Part shown: positions 26,269-34,866 of the stretch, in pieces
Layout of the letters: every line of letters begins with the position of its first letter
Position numbering within the stretch: position 1 is the first letter of the stretch
Origin: CAIWHR01 sp963709525
GTDB lineage: Bacteria; Pseudomonadota; Gammaproteobacteria; Burkholderiales; Casimicrobiaceae
Assembly: GCA_963709525.1 (NCBI GenBank)
Contig: CAVPXB010000024.1
Coordinates: forward strand, 1 to 64,000
Length of the DNA: 64,000 nucleotides
Direction: 5' to 3'
Translations under genes and position numbers: made by a program
Notes under the pieces: generated by a model
Database searches by the model: none
Seen by the model: the letters and a program-made list of their open reading frames with translations, nothing else
Told to the model about the DNA's origin: nothing

Positions 26269-27365
26269 CAGGACGCCTCGGTGCGGAAACAGACCGCGCG
26301 CGCAGGCTCGAAGCCGAAGGCGATGCGCTCGCCCGGGACGAGGTCGGCGAAGTGTCCGGTTTGCGGCAGCGCGATCCGGAACTCGAGCCGACTTGTCGCC
26401 TCGCGCGCCAGCACCGCCGAATTGGCGCCGTCGAAGAGCACGCTCTCGACTTCGCCATCGTAGGGCTGTACCGACGCCGGAAGCTCGGCGCGATCGCGGG
26501 CCAGGACGATCGACTCGGGGCGCACAAACGCCGCCGCCGCGCCGCCCGCGGTCACCGTGCCTTCGCGGCGCGCGCGTACCCTGAGGCCCGCCGAGGTGAC
26601 GATTTCGACCGTGTCGCCCACCGCAGCTGCGACCGTGCCTTCGATGCGGTTGTTGGCGCCGACGAAACCCGCGACGAACGGCGTCCCCGGGTGATAGTAG
26701 AGTTCCTGCGGCGTGCCGACCTGCTCGAAGCGGCCGGCGTTCATCACGGCGACATGGTCGGAGAGCACCAGCGCTTCCGACTGATCGTGCGTGATATAGA
26801 CGAAAGTCGTGCCGAAGTGCATCTGCAATTGCTTCAGCTCGATCTTCATGTGCTCCCGCAGCTTCAGGTCGAGCGCGCCGAGCGGCTCATCCAGCAGCAG
26901 AAGCGTGGGCTCGAGCACGAGGCTGCGCGCGATCGCCACGCGCTGCTTCTGCCCGCCGGACAGCTGGTCGATGCGCTTGTCCTGTGCGCCGGGAAGGCCG
27001 ACACGTTCGAGCATCGCGCCAATCTTGCCGCGGATCGCGGCGCGCGGGAGCCCGCGGCGGGCGAGGCCGTAGCCGACGTTGTCGCCGACCGACATCATCG
27101 GGAACAGCGCGAGATGCTGGAACACCATGTTGACCGGACGGCGGTTCGGCGGCACGCCGCGCATCGACGCGCCGCCGATGCGAACGTCACCCTCGTCGGG
27201 TGCGAGAAAGCCGGCGATCATCCGCAGCAGCGTGGTCTTGCCGCAGCCGGAGGGTCCGAGGATCGAGAAAAAGCTGCCGTGCGCGACCTCGAGCGACAGC
27301 GCGTCGACCGCCGCCATCGCGCCGTAGCGCTTGCTGACGCGGTCGACTTCGAGGTCCTGGGCCAT
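26268..27365 (-). CDS. ABC transporter ATP-binding protein, PotA type
   Basis: A 365-residue ATPase with Walker A GPSGCGKTT (residues 37-45), Q-loop V-F-Q-H-L-A-L-F, signature LSGGQKQRVAIARSL, Walker B LLLDEPLGALD and the switch His in I-T-H-D-Q-S-E-A. The C-terminal ~120 residues form the TOBE/MOP regulatory domain (GRFEQVGTPQELYYHP, VAGFVGANNRIEGTV). It energises the two permeases that follow. A 51-bp gap separates it from the binding-protein stop. Confidence 0.93.
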   Translation of the reverse strand: MAQDLEVDRVSKRYGAMAAVDALSLEVAHGSFFSILGPSGCGKTTLLRMIAGFLAPDEGDVRIGGASMRGVPPNRRPVNMVFQHLALFPMMSVGDNVGYGLARRGLPRAAIRGKIGAMLERVGLPGAQDKRIDQLSGGQKQRVAIARSLVLEPTLLLLDEPLGALDLKLREHMKIELKQLQMHFGTTFVYITHDQSEALVLSDHVAVMNAGRFEQVGTPQELYYHPGTPFVAGFVGANNRIEGTVAAAVGDTVEIVTSAGLRVRARREGTVTAGGAAAAFVRPESIVLARDRAELPASVQPYDGEVESVLFDGANSAVLAREATSRLEFRIALPQTGHFADLVPGERIAFGFEPARAVCFRTEAS

Positions 27366-27416
27366 CCCGAGGCGAAATGGCGTGCGTGGTCGGTCGCCAG
27401 CTGCCTCAGCCGAGTT

Positions 27417-28490
27417 TCAGTTCGCCGCCTTGACGCGGTCGAGCACCTTGCCTTCGATGTCCTCGATGCCCGGCGGCACCGCAGGGTACCACTTGATGTT
27501 GCGCAGCGCTTCGTCGGGGAAGCTCTTCGCGAACTGCGCCTTGAGCTTCGCATCCATCAGCTGGTCGGCGCCCTTGGACGCGGTGAAGTTGCCGGCCGCT
27601 GTCGCGACCTTCGCGGCGATCTCCGGGCGCATGTTGAAGTTGATCCAGGCGTACGCCGCGGCATCGTTGCGGCCCTTGGCCGGAATCGCGTAGGTGTCGA
27701 TCCAGCCGAGCGCGCCGGACTTGGGCGCGATGAACTGGATGTCGGCATTCTCGCCGTTGAGCTTCCAGCCGCCGGTGTCCCACATCATCGCGCCGACGAT
27801 CTCGCCCGCCCGCATGCCGTTCAGCAGCTGGTCCTTGTTGTCCCAGAAGAACTTGAGGTTGGCCTTGCACGAGGCGAGTTTCTTTCCGACGTCGTCCATC
27901 AACGCCGCGTACGCCTTCGGGTCCTTGTACAACGCAAAGGGATCCTTGCCGCTCGCGAACGCCAGCGCGATCAGCGTCGGCCGCTTCAGGCGCACCGAAG
28001 TCTTGCCCTTGTACTCGGGTTTGCACAGATCCTCGTAGTCGGCCAGCTTGGCGAGCTTGGTGTTGACGACGAGACCGTCGGTGCCCCAGATGTGCGGCAG
28101 CCCGTAGACCTTGCCGTCGACGGTCGTGTTCTTCTTCGTCGATTCCAGCATCGACGCGATGAAAAGCTCCGCCTTGATCTTGGTCAGGTCGATCGGCTTG
28201 TAGACGCCGAATTCCTGCTGCGGACCGGCGATGCGGTCCTGCGACGGTTGCGCGAGGTCGAAGCCGGCGCCGCCGGTGGCGCGCAGCTTGGAGATCATCT
28301 CCTCGTTGTTGGAGAGCGTGATCTCGACGTCGATGCCGGACTCTTTCTTGAACTGGGCGACGATGTCGGCGGGCACGTAGTCTGCCCAGGTGATGAGGCG
28401 CAGCTTGTTGTCCTGCGCCAGGGCGGGACTCGCCAGCGTGGCGATGGCGATGGCGGCGGCGAGCGAACGGAAAAAGCGGGTGGCTGGCAT
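27417..28490 (-). CDS. Polyamine-type periplasmic binding protein (PotD/PotF-like)
   Basis: A 357-residue periplasmic binding protein. The signal peptide is MPATRFFRSLAAAIAIATLA-SPALAQ. The mature N-terminus LRLITWADYVPADIVAQFKK is the typical PotD/PotF start (W-x-x-Y-hydrophobic). Further family segments are NNEEMISKLRATGG, QPSQDRIAGPQQEFG, VYGLPHIWGTDGLVVNT and GALGWIDTYAIPAKG. The aromatic and acidic residues expected for polyamine binding are plausible, but the ligand is not fixed; amino-alcohol or opine-like ligands occur in this clade. The ATG at 28490 has SD GAGGGAG upstream, whereas the 38-residue upstream extension lacks homology. It is the first gene of the operon. Confidence 0.88.
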   Translation of the reverse strand: MPATRFFRSLAAAIAIATLASPALAQDNKLRLITWADYVPADIVAQFKKESGIDVEITLSNNEEMISKLRATGGAGFDLAQPSQDRIAGPQQEFGVYKPIDLTKIKAELFIASMLESTKKNTTVDGKVYGLPHIWGTDGLVVNTKLAKLADYEDLCKPEYKGKTSVRLKRPTLIALAFASGKDPFALYKDPKAYAALMDDVGKKLASCKANLKFFWDNKDQLLNGMRAGEIVGAMMWDTGGWKLNGENADIQFIAPKSGALGWIDTYAIPAKGRNDAAAYAWINFNMRPEIAAKVATAAGNFTASKGADQLMDAKLKAQFAKSFPDEALRNIKWYPAVPPGIEDIEGKVLDRVKAAN

Positions 28491-28682
28491 CACGGAACTC
28501 CCTCGGCTGGTCGTCAATGCCCCGCAGTGCTGCGCGACGGGGTGGCCGCAAGCATACCCCAAGATTCCGCGGGCCGGGCGCAAGGCCCGTGTCGCGTCCG
28601 TCATGCGATGAGAGTGAGCGCAGACGGCGAACTTCTCTCTGCGGCGACAAGTAGCCGGCCGATCTACGGCTTCATCGGCGCT

Positions 28683-29669
28683 TCATGGCATTTCGAGCAC
28701 GGCGGCGCCGGTCAACCTGCCGTTGCGCAGGGCATCAAGCGCGTCGTTGGCACGGTGCAGCGGAAAGGGCACCACCGTCGTGCGGACCGGGATGCGACGG
28801 GCGAGCTCGATGAACTCCTCGCCGTCGCGGCGCGTGAGGTTGGCGACCGATCGGATCTGTCGCTCGCCCCACAGAAGGTCGTAGGGGAACTGCGGGATGT
28901 CGCTCATGTGGATGCCGCCACAGACGACCGTGCCGCCCTTGCCGACGTCGGCAAGGGCCTTCGGCACCAGCGACCCCACGGGCGCGAACAGCAATGCGAC
29001 GTCGAGTTCGGCCGGTGCCCGCGCATCGCTGCCGCCGGCCCAGACCGCGCCGAGCTCGCGCGCGAACGATTGTGCGGCAACGTCGCCCGGCCTGGTGAAC
29101 ACGAACACTTCGCGTCCCTCGTAGCGCGCGAGTTGCGCGACGATGTGCGCAGCGGCACCGAAGCCGTAGATCCCCAGGCGGTGGCCGTCTCCTGCCATGC
29201 GCAGCGAACGGTAGCCGATCAGCCCGGCGCAAAGCCAGGGCGCGAGTTCGGTGTCGGAAAAATCCTTCGGTAGCAGGAAGCAGTAGCGGCTGTCCGCTAC
29301 CGCGTACTCGGCGTAGCCGCCATCGAGCGTGCAACCGGTGAACTGCGCCGCGGAGCAGAGGTTCTCCCGGCCGCTGCGGCAATGCCGGCAGACGCCGCAG
29401 GTGTAGCCCAGCCAGGGGATGCCGATCCGGTCACCGACATGGATGGTGCGGACGTCCGCACCGACCTCGGTAGCGATGCCGACGATTTCATGACCCGGGA
29501 TGACCGGCGACCGAATGCCGCCGAGCTCGCCGTCGAGGATGTGCAGGTCGGTCCGGCAAACGCCGCAGGTGTGCACCTTGATCAACACCTGCCCGGGACC
29601 GGGCCGGGGAACGGGGACCTCGGCAAGCTCGAGCAACGAGCCCGGGGCACGCAACACCATCGCACGCAT
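28683..29669 (-). CDS. Zinc-dependent alcohol dehydrogenase
   Basis: Medium-chain NAD(P)-dependent alcohol dehydrogenase, 328 residues. The catalytic Zn site is C35-G-V-C38 and G-H60-E61. The structural Zn lobe has four cysteines (C91, C94, C97, C105 in YTCGVCRHCRSGRENLC). The Rossmann motif is I-Y-G-F-G-A-A-A-H. This is the AdhA/AdhP-like branch that interconverts ethanol-type primary alcohols and aldehydes. ATG 29669 has GGAG with 6-nt spacing; ATG 29675 is too close to that SD. An FNR-type palindrome centred ~96 bp upstream suggests low-oxygen induction, as known for Anr-controlled adhA in Pseudomonas. It stands alone. Confidence 0.9.
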   Translation of the reverse strand: MRAMVLRAPGSLLELAEVPVPRPGPGQVLIKVHTCGVCRTDLHILDGELGGIRSPVIPGHEIVGIATEVGADVRTIHVGDRIGIPWLGYTCGVCRHCRSGRENLCSAAQFTGCTLDGGYAEYAVADSRYCFLLPKDFSDTELAPWLCAGLIGYRSLRMAGDGHRLGIYGFGAAAHIVAQLARYEGREVFVFTRPGDVAAQSFARELGAVWAGGSDARAPAELDVALLFAPVGSLVPKALADVGKGGTVVCGGIHMSDIPQFPYDLLWGERQIRSVANLTRRDGEEFIELARRIPVRTTVVPFPLHRANDALDALRNGRLTGAAVLEMP

Positions 29670-29758
29670 GGCCATCTCCGACGGACACGATCGAAAGCAG
29701 CAGGCGCCGCCCGAACACGCCTGCCATCCAAGCCTAACCCGCCAGCTGCGGCCGCATC

Positions 29759-29772
29759 TTGACGACCGTCAA
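29759..29772. promoter_or_regulatory. FNR/Dnr-type site upstream of alcohol dehydrogenase
   Basis: TTGACGACCGTCAA, perfect TTGAC-N4-GTCAA. If it lies at -41.5, transcription would start near 29724, leaving a ~54-nt leader before the dehydrogenase ATG. A weak -10-like TAGGCT sits at the matching place. The match is seen; the function is inferred. Confidence 0.6.
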
Positions 29773-29913
29773 GTAGGGCAACCGCCCGCGAGCCGACCGA
29801 AGAGGTGGCGCAGCAACGGATCAGGCACAACGGGAGGTGGAGCGGTCGGGGCGACGGCGGCGACCCGCGGCAATTCGTCCGCCGCCAGCTGCGGTCCGCC
29901 ATCGTCGGATCCG

Positions 29914-30036
29914 GCCGCGTTCTTGCGCAACCATGCCAAGGCCATCGTCGCCTGCGACTTCTTCGTCGCGGTCACGGCAACGTTCCGGCTGCTCCATGTG
30001 CTGGTGGTGATCCATCTCGCGCACGCGTTGACCTGA
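29914..30036 (+). pseudogene. Integrase-core (rve) transposase fragment, central part
   Basis: The plus-strand frame reads AAFLRNHAKAIVACDFFVAV then TATFRLLHVLVV. This is the first catalytic strand of the IS integrase core, where the first Asp of the DDE triad lies in A-C-D-F-F. Homology runs out at ~30010 and a stop follows at 30034; a poor continuation in another frame (P-S-R-A-R-V-D-L) may extend to ~30110. No N- or C-terminal part or terminal repeats are nearby. The fragment at 40364 is the next portion of the same domain type. Confidence 0.55.
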
Positions 30037-30349
30037 TCGGGTGTTCGCGCAGCGCGCCCAGTGGAGGCGCGCCGGTTGAGGCATTTGGTGTCCTCGACAG
30101 TCGACTTGCCTATTTGGCTGAAAGGGTTTTCAATGCAGACTTGCCCCAAGCGCGCCGTACGAGGCGTTGGGCGAATACCGATACAGAGTCCTGCGCAGTG
30201 TCTGCGCGGCGCCGGGGGGTTGCCCCCGGGGCTCCGCTGCCGAATTCGGGCAGGCAAAGACAGGGTTCCGGCGGTCGTGCGCAACGCAGAAGCGGACGGC
30301 AGGTCGGGGTAGGCGTGTTTCGATGTCCCATTCGAGGGGGAGCGGCACC

Positions 30350-32386
30350 ATGCACAAGACGAGTCGGAAGCGCGGCTTTCAGGGGCACGCGGGCGTGCTC
30401 GCCGCGACGTTGGCGGCAGCCTTATCGGCACCTGCGCACGCCTTCGAGTTCAAGAGCGAAAGCGGCGAGGTGACCGGCTATTTCGACACCACGGTCTCTC
30501 TCGGGTTCCCTGTGGCGAATGCAGGGTCGGGACCCGGGCCTGATCGCCATCGTCAACGGCGGCACCTCGCGCGACCCCAACGCCGACGACGGCAACCTCA
30601 ACTACAAGAACGGCGAAAACGTCTCGCTGGCCGCCAAGGCGACCTCGGACCTCCTGGTCAAGTACGGCAATTTCGGCGTCTTCGCGCGCGCCACCTATTT
30701 CTATGACTGGGCGGCGGCCAGCAAGGACGGCGTGCCGAGCACGACGAAGTACGACTTCCGGCGCAGGAGTTCGAGCTGCTCGACCTCTACGGCTACGGCA
30801 AGTTCGACATCGGTGGCCGCGGGCTCTTCGTCCGCGCCGGCAACCAGGTGGTGAGCTGGGGCGAGAGCACCTTCATCCAGAACGGCATCAACATCCTCAA
30901 TCCGGTCAATGTGAGCCAAGCTGCGCGTGCCCGGCTCCGAGCTGAAGGAGGCGCTGACCCCGACGCCGATGCTCTGGGCCATGCAGGAGGTCACCGACGA
31001 GTTGTCGCTCGAGGCGACCTGGATGGTGAAGTGGAAGAAGACCGAGATCGACGGCGCGCGGTGTCTTCTTCAGCACCAACGATTTCGTCGGCAAGTACGG
31101 CGACACCGCGTATATCGGCTTCGGCCGCCGCAACGATCAGCACAACCCCGCCGGCATCTTCCCGGTGAGCACCAACGGCCAGCTGATCGCGCCGCGCTCG
31201 GACGATCACGATCCGGGCAACGGGGGCCAGTACGGCCTCGCGCTGCGCTACCTGCTGCCGGAGCACAACAACACCGAGCTCGGCCTCTACTTCGTCAACT
31301 ACCACAGCCGGACGCCGTACGTGTCGGGTTATCGCGGCGGCATCACGGTGGCGCAGACGATATCGAACAATCTGCCCGCATCGGCGGTCGGCGCGCTGGG
31401 GGCCGCGGGCATTCCGGCCTTTGGCCACGGGCAATCCCGCGTGCACCGTCGCTCGACTTGCCCACGTTCGCCGGGTTGGGCACCGCGGCCAACGTCGGCA
31501 AGCTGGCGCCGATCGTCGGCGGTGTCGCCCAAGCGACACAGATCGTGGGCGTCAACGCGACGAATGGCGGATGCGCCGTGGCGGCCGGACGGGCCGGCAC
31601 CTACTTCGTCGAATACCCCGAGAACATCAAGCTCTGGGGCTTGAGCGTAAACACCGCCGGGCCGGCCGGCATCGCGCTGCAGGGCGAGTACTCCTACCGC
31701 AGCAACCAGCCCCTGCAACTGCCGTCTGCGGAGCTGCTGCTCGCCGCGCTCGGGGCCCCCAATCAGCTGACCGGCACCAACCCGGCGGTGTCCGTTGCAG
31801 TGCCCTACGGCACCGAAATCCCGGGTTACCGCAGGGTGAAAATGCACCAGTTGCAGGCGACCGCGACCAAGGCGTTCGGCCCGACGTTCAACGCCAATCA
31901 GCTGGTCACGGTCGGCGAGGTCGGCTACACGCATCTCGACCTGCCGGGCGATCTCAAGTTCGCCGGGCCGGGGTGTCACCTGCCGCAACCCGGTTCGAGT
32001 ACTTCCACTTCGTTCGGTTCGACCTCGACCGACTGCTTCGTGACCAAGAACTCCTGGGGCTATCGCCTCGTCGGCCGGCTCGACTACGACGGCGTGATCG
32101 ACGGCGGGACGCTGTCGCCGCGCATCGCCTTTGCCCACGACGTCGACGGCGTCGGCCCCACGTTCAACGAGGGCGTCAAGGCGTTGACGCTCGGCGTGGG
32201 GTTCGTCTATCTGCAGAAGTGGCAGGCGGACATCGGCTACACGATGTTCTTCGGCGGCAACACCTACTCGGGCACCGACCCGCGTCCGGCCCCCTGCCGC
32301 CCGGCCAGACCGCGAGCTACGCCAGCGGTTCGAATTATCTCAAGGACCGCGATTTCCTTGCGATCAGCGTGAGCTATGCGTTCTGA
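30350..32386 (+). CDS. DUF1302 family outer-membrane protein, multiply frameshifted
   Basis: Large predicted outer-membrane beta-barrel, ~675 residues when corrected. The signal peptide is GHAGVLAATLAAALSAPAHA, then the DUF1302 start FEFKSESGEVTGYFDTTVSL. Further blocks are NLNYKNGENVSLAAKATSDL, DLYGYGKFDIGGRGLFVRAG, QVVSWGESTFIQNGINILNP, GGQYGLALRYLLPEHNNTEL and WGYRLVGRLDYDGVIDGGTL, ending DRDFLAISVSYAF with the C-terminal Phe of OMPs. Frame breaks lie near 30525, 30760, 30922, 31060, 31430 and 32285. ATG 30350 has a GGGGGAG SD; ATG 30323 is an alternative. DUF1329, YCF48-like and RND genes follow in the same direction. Confidence 0.78.
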
Positions 32387-32417
32387 TCGCGGCCCGAACG
32401 ACATGAGGAGAGCATTG

Positions 32418-33746
32418 ATGAGCAGAACAGGCGTCGGCGTCATTGCAACGGTTCTCGCGCTTGCGTTCGCGGCTCCGGTCATGGCGCAGAACAGGACCCC
32501 GTTCGGGGCCGAGGCGGCCGGCAATGCGGCCGGCACCATCCCCGCCTGGGACGGCGGCCTCACCAAGCCGGTTGCCGGCTTCCAGACCGGCGGCCACTAT
32601 TCCGATCCTTTCAAGGCCGACAAGATCCTGTTCACGATCACCGCGGCCAATGCGGAGCAATACAAGAACCAGCTGTCGCCGGGCCAGATCGCGCTGCTGA
32701 AGAAGTATCCGACCTGGAAGATGAACGTCTACCCGACGCGACGCAGCGCCGCGTTCCCGAAGGGGGTGTACGACGAGACGGCGGCCAATGCGGGTGTCGC
32801 CAAGCTGGCACCCGGCGGCAACGGCGTCACCGGCACAAAGGGCGGCATTCCCTTTCCGGCGCCCAAGGATGGCCTCGAGGCGATCTGGAACACGACGTTG
32901 CGCTACCGGGGCGACACCTACGCGATGAAGTGGGGCCAGGCGGCGGTCACGCGCGAGGGCAGCTATACGATGGTCAATTTCGACTACGAGTACGACTTCA
33001 ACTATGGCAACCTGAGCAAGCCCGCCAAGGACCGGGAGGACAACAAGCTCGCCTACTTCCTGCAGACGGTCACCGGGCCGGCACGGCTGGCCGGCCAGAT
33101 CCTGCTGGTGGACGAGACCGTCGACCAGGTGAAGGAGCCGCGAAGCGCATGGACCTACAACCCCGGCCAGCGGCGGGTCCGGCTGGCGCCGCAACGTCGC
33201 CTACGACAATCCCGGCACCGCCTCGGACGGCCTGCGCACCAGCGACGACTTCCAGATGTACAACGGCGCCACCGATCGCTACAACTGGAAGCTCGTCGGG
33301 AAGCAGGAGATGTACATTCCGTACAACTCCTACAAGCTCTCCGGCAACGAGCTGAAGGTCGCGGACGTGCTGCGGCCGGGTCACATCAACCCCGATCACG
33401 CGCGCTATCAACTGCACCGCGTCTGGGTCGTCGAGGCGACGTTGAAGGAGGGGACCAACCACATCTACAAGAAGCGCGTCTTCTACATCGACGAGGACAG
33501 CTGGTCGATCGCCGTCACCGACAAGTACGATGCCGCAACGAGCTGTGGCGCGTGGCCGAGCAGCATTCGATCATTTTCTACGACGTACCCATGCTCTACG
33601 GCACGGTCGAGGTGCACCACGACCTGCAGTCGGCGCGCTATCTGGCGATGGGCCTGCGCAACGACCAGCCCAAGGTGTACGAGAAGATCAAGCGCGACAG
33701 GGCGGATTTCACGCCCGCCGGGCTGCGCGGCATCGGCACCCGCTGA
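32418..33746 (+). CDS. DUF1329 domain-containing periplasmic protein, frameshifted
   Basis: Exported ~440-residue protein of the DUF1329 family, which has a LolA/LolB-like fold. The signal is GVGVIATVLALAFAAPVMAQ. Typical segments are AGTIPAWDGGLTKP, GHYSDPFKADKILFTITAAN, LLKKYPTWKMNVYPTRRSAA and VNFDYEYDFNYGNLSKPAKD, then after a break near 33175 NVAYDNPGTASDGLRTSDDF and NWKLVGKQEMYIPYNSYKLS, and after another near 33530 QHSIIFYDVPMLYGTVEVHH. ATG 32418 has GAGGAG 7 nt upstream; ATG 32403 is possible. Directly after the DUF1302 gene, it is probably its periplasmic partner in moving a hydrophobic molecule (inference). Confidence 0.82.
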   Translation: MSRTGVGVIATVLALAFAAPVMAQNRTPFGAEAAGNAAGTIPAWDGGLTKPVAGFQTGGHYSDPFKADKILFTITAANAEQYKNQLSPGQIALLKKYPTWKMNVYPTRRSAAFPKGVYDETAANAGVAKLAPGGNGVTGTKGGIPFPAPKDGLEAIWNTTLRYRGDTYAMKWGQAAVTREGSYTMVNFDYEYDFNYGNLSKPAKDREDNKLAYFLQTVTGPARLAGQILLVDETVDQVKEPRSAWTYNPGQRRVRLAPQRRLRQSRHRLGRPAHQRRLPDVQRRHRSLQLEARREAGDVHSVQLLQALRQRAEGRGRAAAGSHQPRSRALSTAPRLGRRGDVEGGDQPHLQEARLLHRRGQLVDRRHRQVRCRNELWRVAEQHSIIFYDVPMLYGTVEVHHDLQSARYLAMGLRNDQPKVYEKIKRDRADFTPAGLRGIGTR

Positions 33747-33874
33747 GCCTGTCGCCGGCACGCGCCCCCCGGGGCGGCGCTTCGCGCGTGCCGGCAGCAG
33801 ACGGCACCCCCCGTGCTCCGCAGGTCGTGGATGCGACATGCAGCGGGCACATCCGCCATGAGACCGCTGTTTTC

Positions 33875-34832
33875 ATGAACAAGGTCTTCGGGCTGGTCTT
33901 CTTCCTGATCGTCCTCGGCGCCGCCGCGTTCGCCTTTTCGCCGCGGCCGCTGCCGGTGTTCCCGGCGACGGCGGTGAGCGCTTCGCGGGTGCTGCTGCTG
34001 GGCGTCGCGGCGGCCGACAAGCGCGTGATCGCGGTCGGGCGAGCGCGGCGTCATCGTCGTGTCCGACGACGAAGGGCGCAGCTGGCGCGTCGCGAAGACG
34101 CCGACCGAAGCCACGCTCACCGCCGTCCATTTCGTCGATTCCCGGCGCGGGTTCGCGGTCGGCCACGACGCGGTGATCCTGATGACCGAGGACGCCGGCG
34201 AGACCTGGACGCAGGTGCACGCGGCGCCCGACGAAGAGAAGCCTCTGCTTTGCGCGTCTGGTTCGAGAACGCCGAACGCGGCATCGCCGTCGGCGCCTAC
34301 AGCGCCCTCTACCAGACCGGTCGACGGCGGCAGGAGCTGGAAGCCGATGCCGGCACTCGAGGGGGACCGGCATTTCAACGCGCTCGCCGGCGGCGCCGAC
34401 GGCAAGCTCCTTCTGGTCGGCGAGTCCGGGCTGATCATGCGCTCCGACGATGCCGGCCGCAGCTGGACGACGATGGCGTCGCCGTACAAGGGCTCGTACT
34501 TCGGCGTCCTGCGGCTGGGGGACGGCGGCTGGCTCGTCTTCGGCTTGCGCGGCAACGTCTTTCGCTCGAATGACGACGGCGAGACGCTGGAATCTGGTGA
34601 CCCCCGCCGGCGCCCAGGCCAGCCTGATGGGCGGCACGCTGCTGCCCGACGGTGGCGTGCTGCTCGTCGGCCGCGAGGGAACGCTGCTCGAGAGCCGCGA
34701 CCGCGGCAACAGCTTCACCGCCCGCAAGGCGCGCGGACGGCAAGGCGCTCGCCGCGGCGTTGCCGCTGCCGTCCGGCGCGCTGCATGCTGGTCGGCGAGG
34801 GCGGCGCGACCCGCCTGGACGCGGGCGGCTAG
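33875..34832 (+). CDS. YCF48-like/BNR-repeat beta-propeller protein, multiply frameshifted
   Basis: Membrane-anchored or exported beta-propeller of ~318 residues. An N-terminal hydrophobic segment (MNKVFGLVFFLIVLGAAAFA) is followed by BNR/YCF48 repeats: VVSDDEGRSWRVAKTPTEAT, FAVGHDAVILMTEDAGETW, DGGRSWKPMPALEGDRHFNA, IMRSDDAGRSWTTMASPYKG and LLESRDRGNSFTARKA. Each has the S-x-D-x-G-x-x-W Asp-box. At least six single-base breaks lie near 34040, 34245, 34322, 34590, 34733 and 34790. It lies between the DUF1329 and RND genes, a gene set I know to recur in proteobacteria; its role there (scaffold or assembly factor) is unproven. Confidence 0.75.
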
Positions 34833-34866
34833 CGCCGCCGCGCCCGAGCGAACCGACGAGCGATCC

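Larger units (their letters stand above)
29676..30349. other. Intergenic region between divergent genes
   Basis: About 670 bp holding the FNR-type site (29759-29772) and an integrase-core remnant (29914-30036). From ~30040 to the DUF1302 start, frames are open on both strands but show nothing I recognise. The DUF1302 promoter should lie here. Confidence 0.5.

Noticed and set aside
26253..29273. 1006-codon plus-strand open frame
   Set aside because: It is antisense to the intact PotA-type ATPase, binding protein and dehydrogenase genes. Its composition (R/H/A/E-rich) is typical of high-GC antisense frames and it has no domain.
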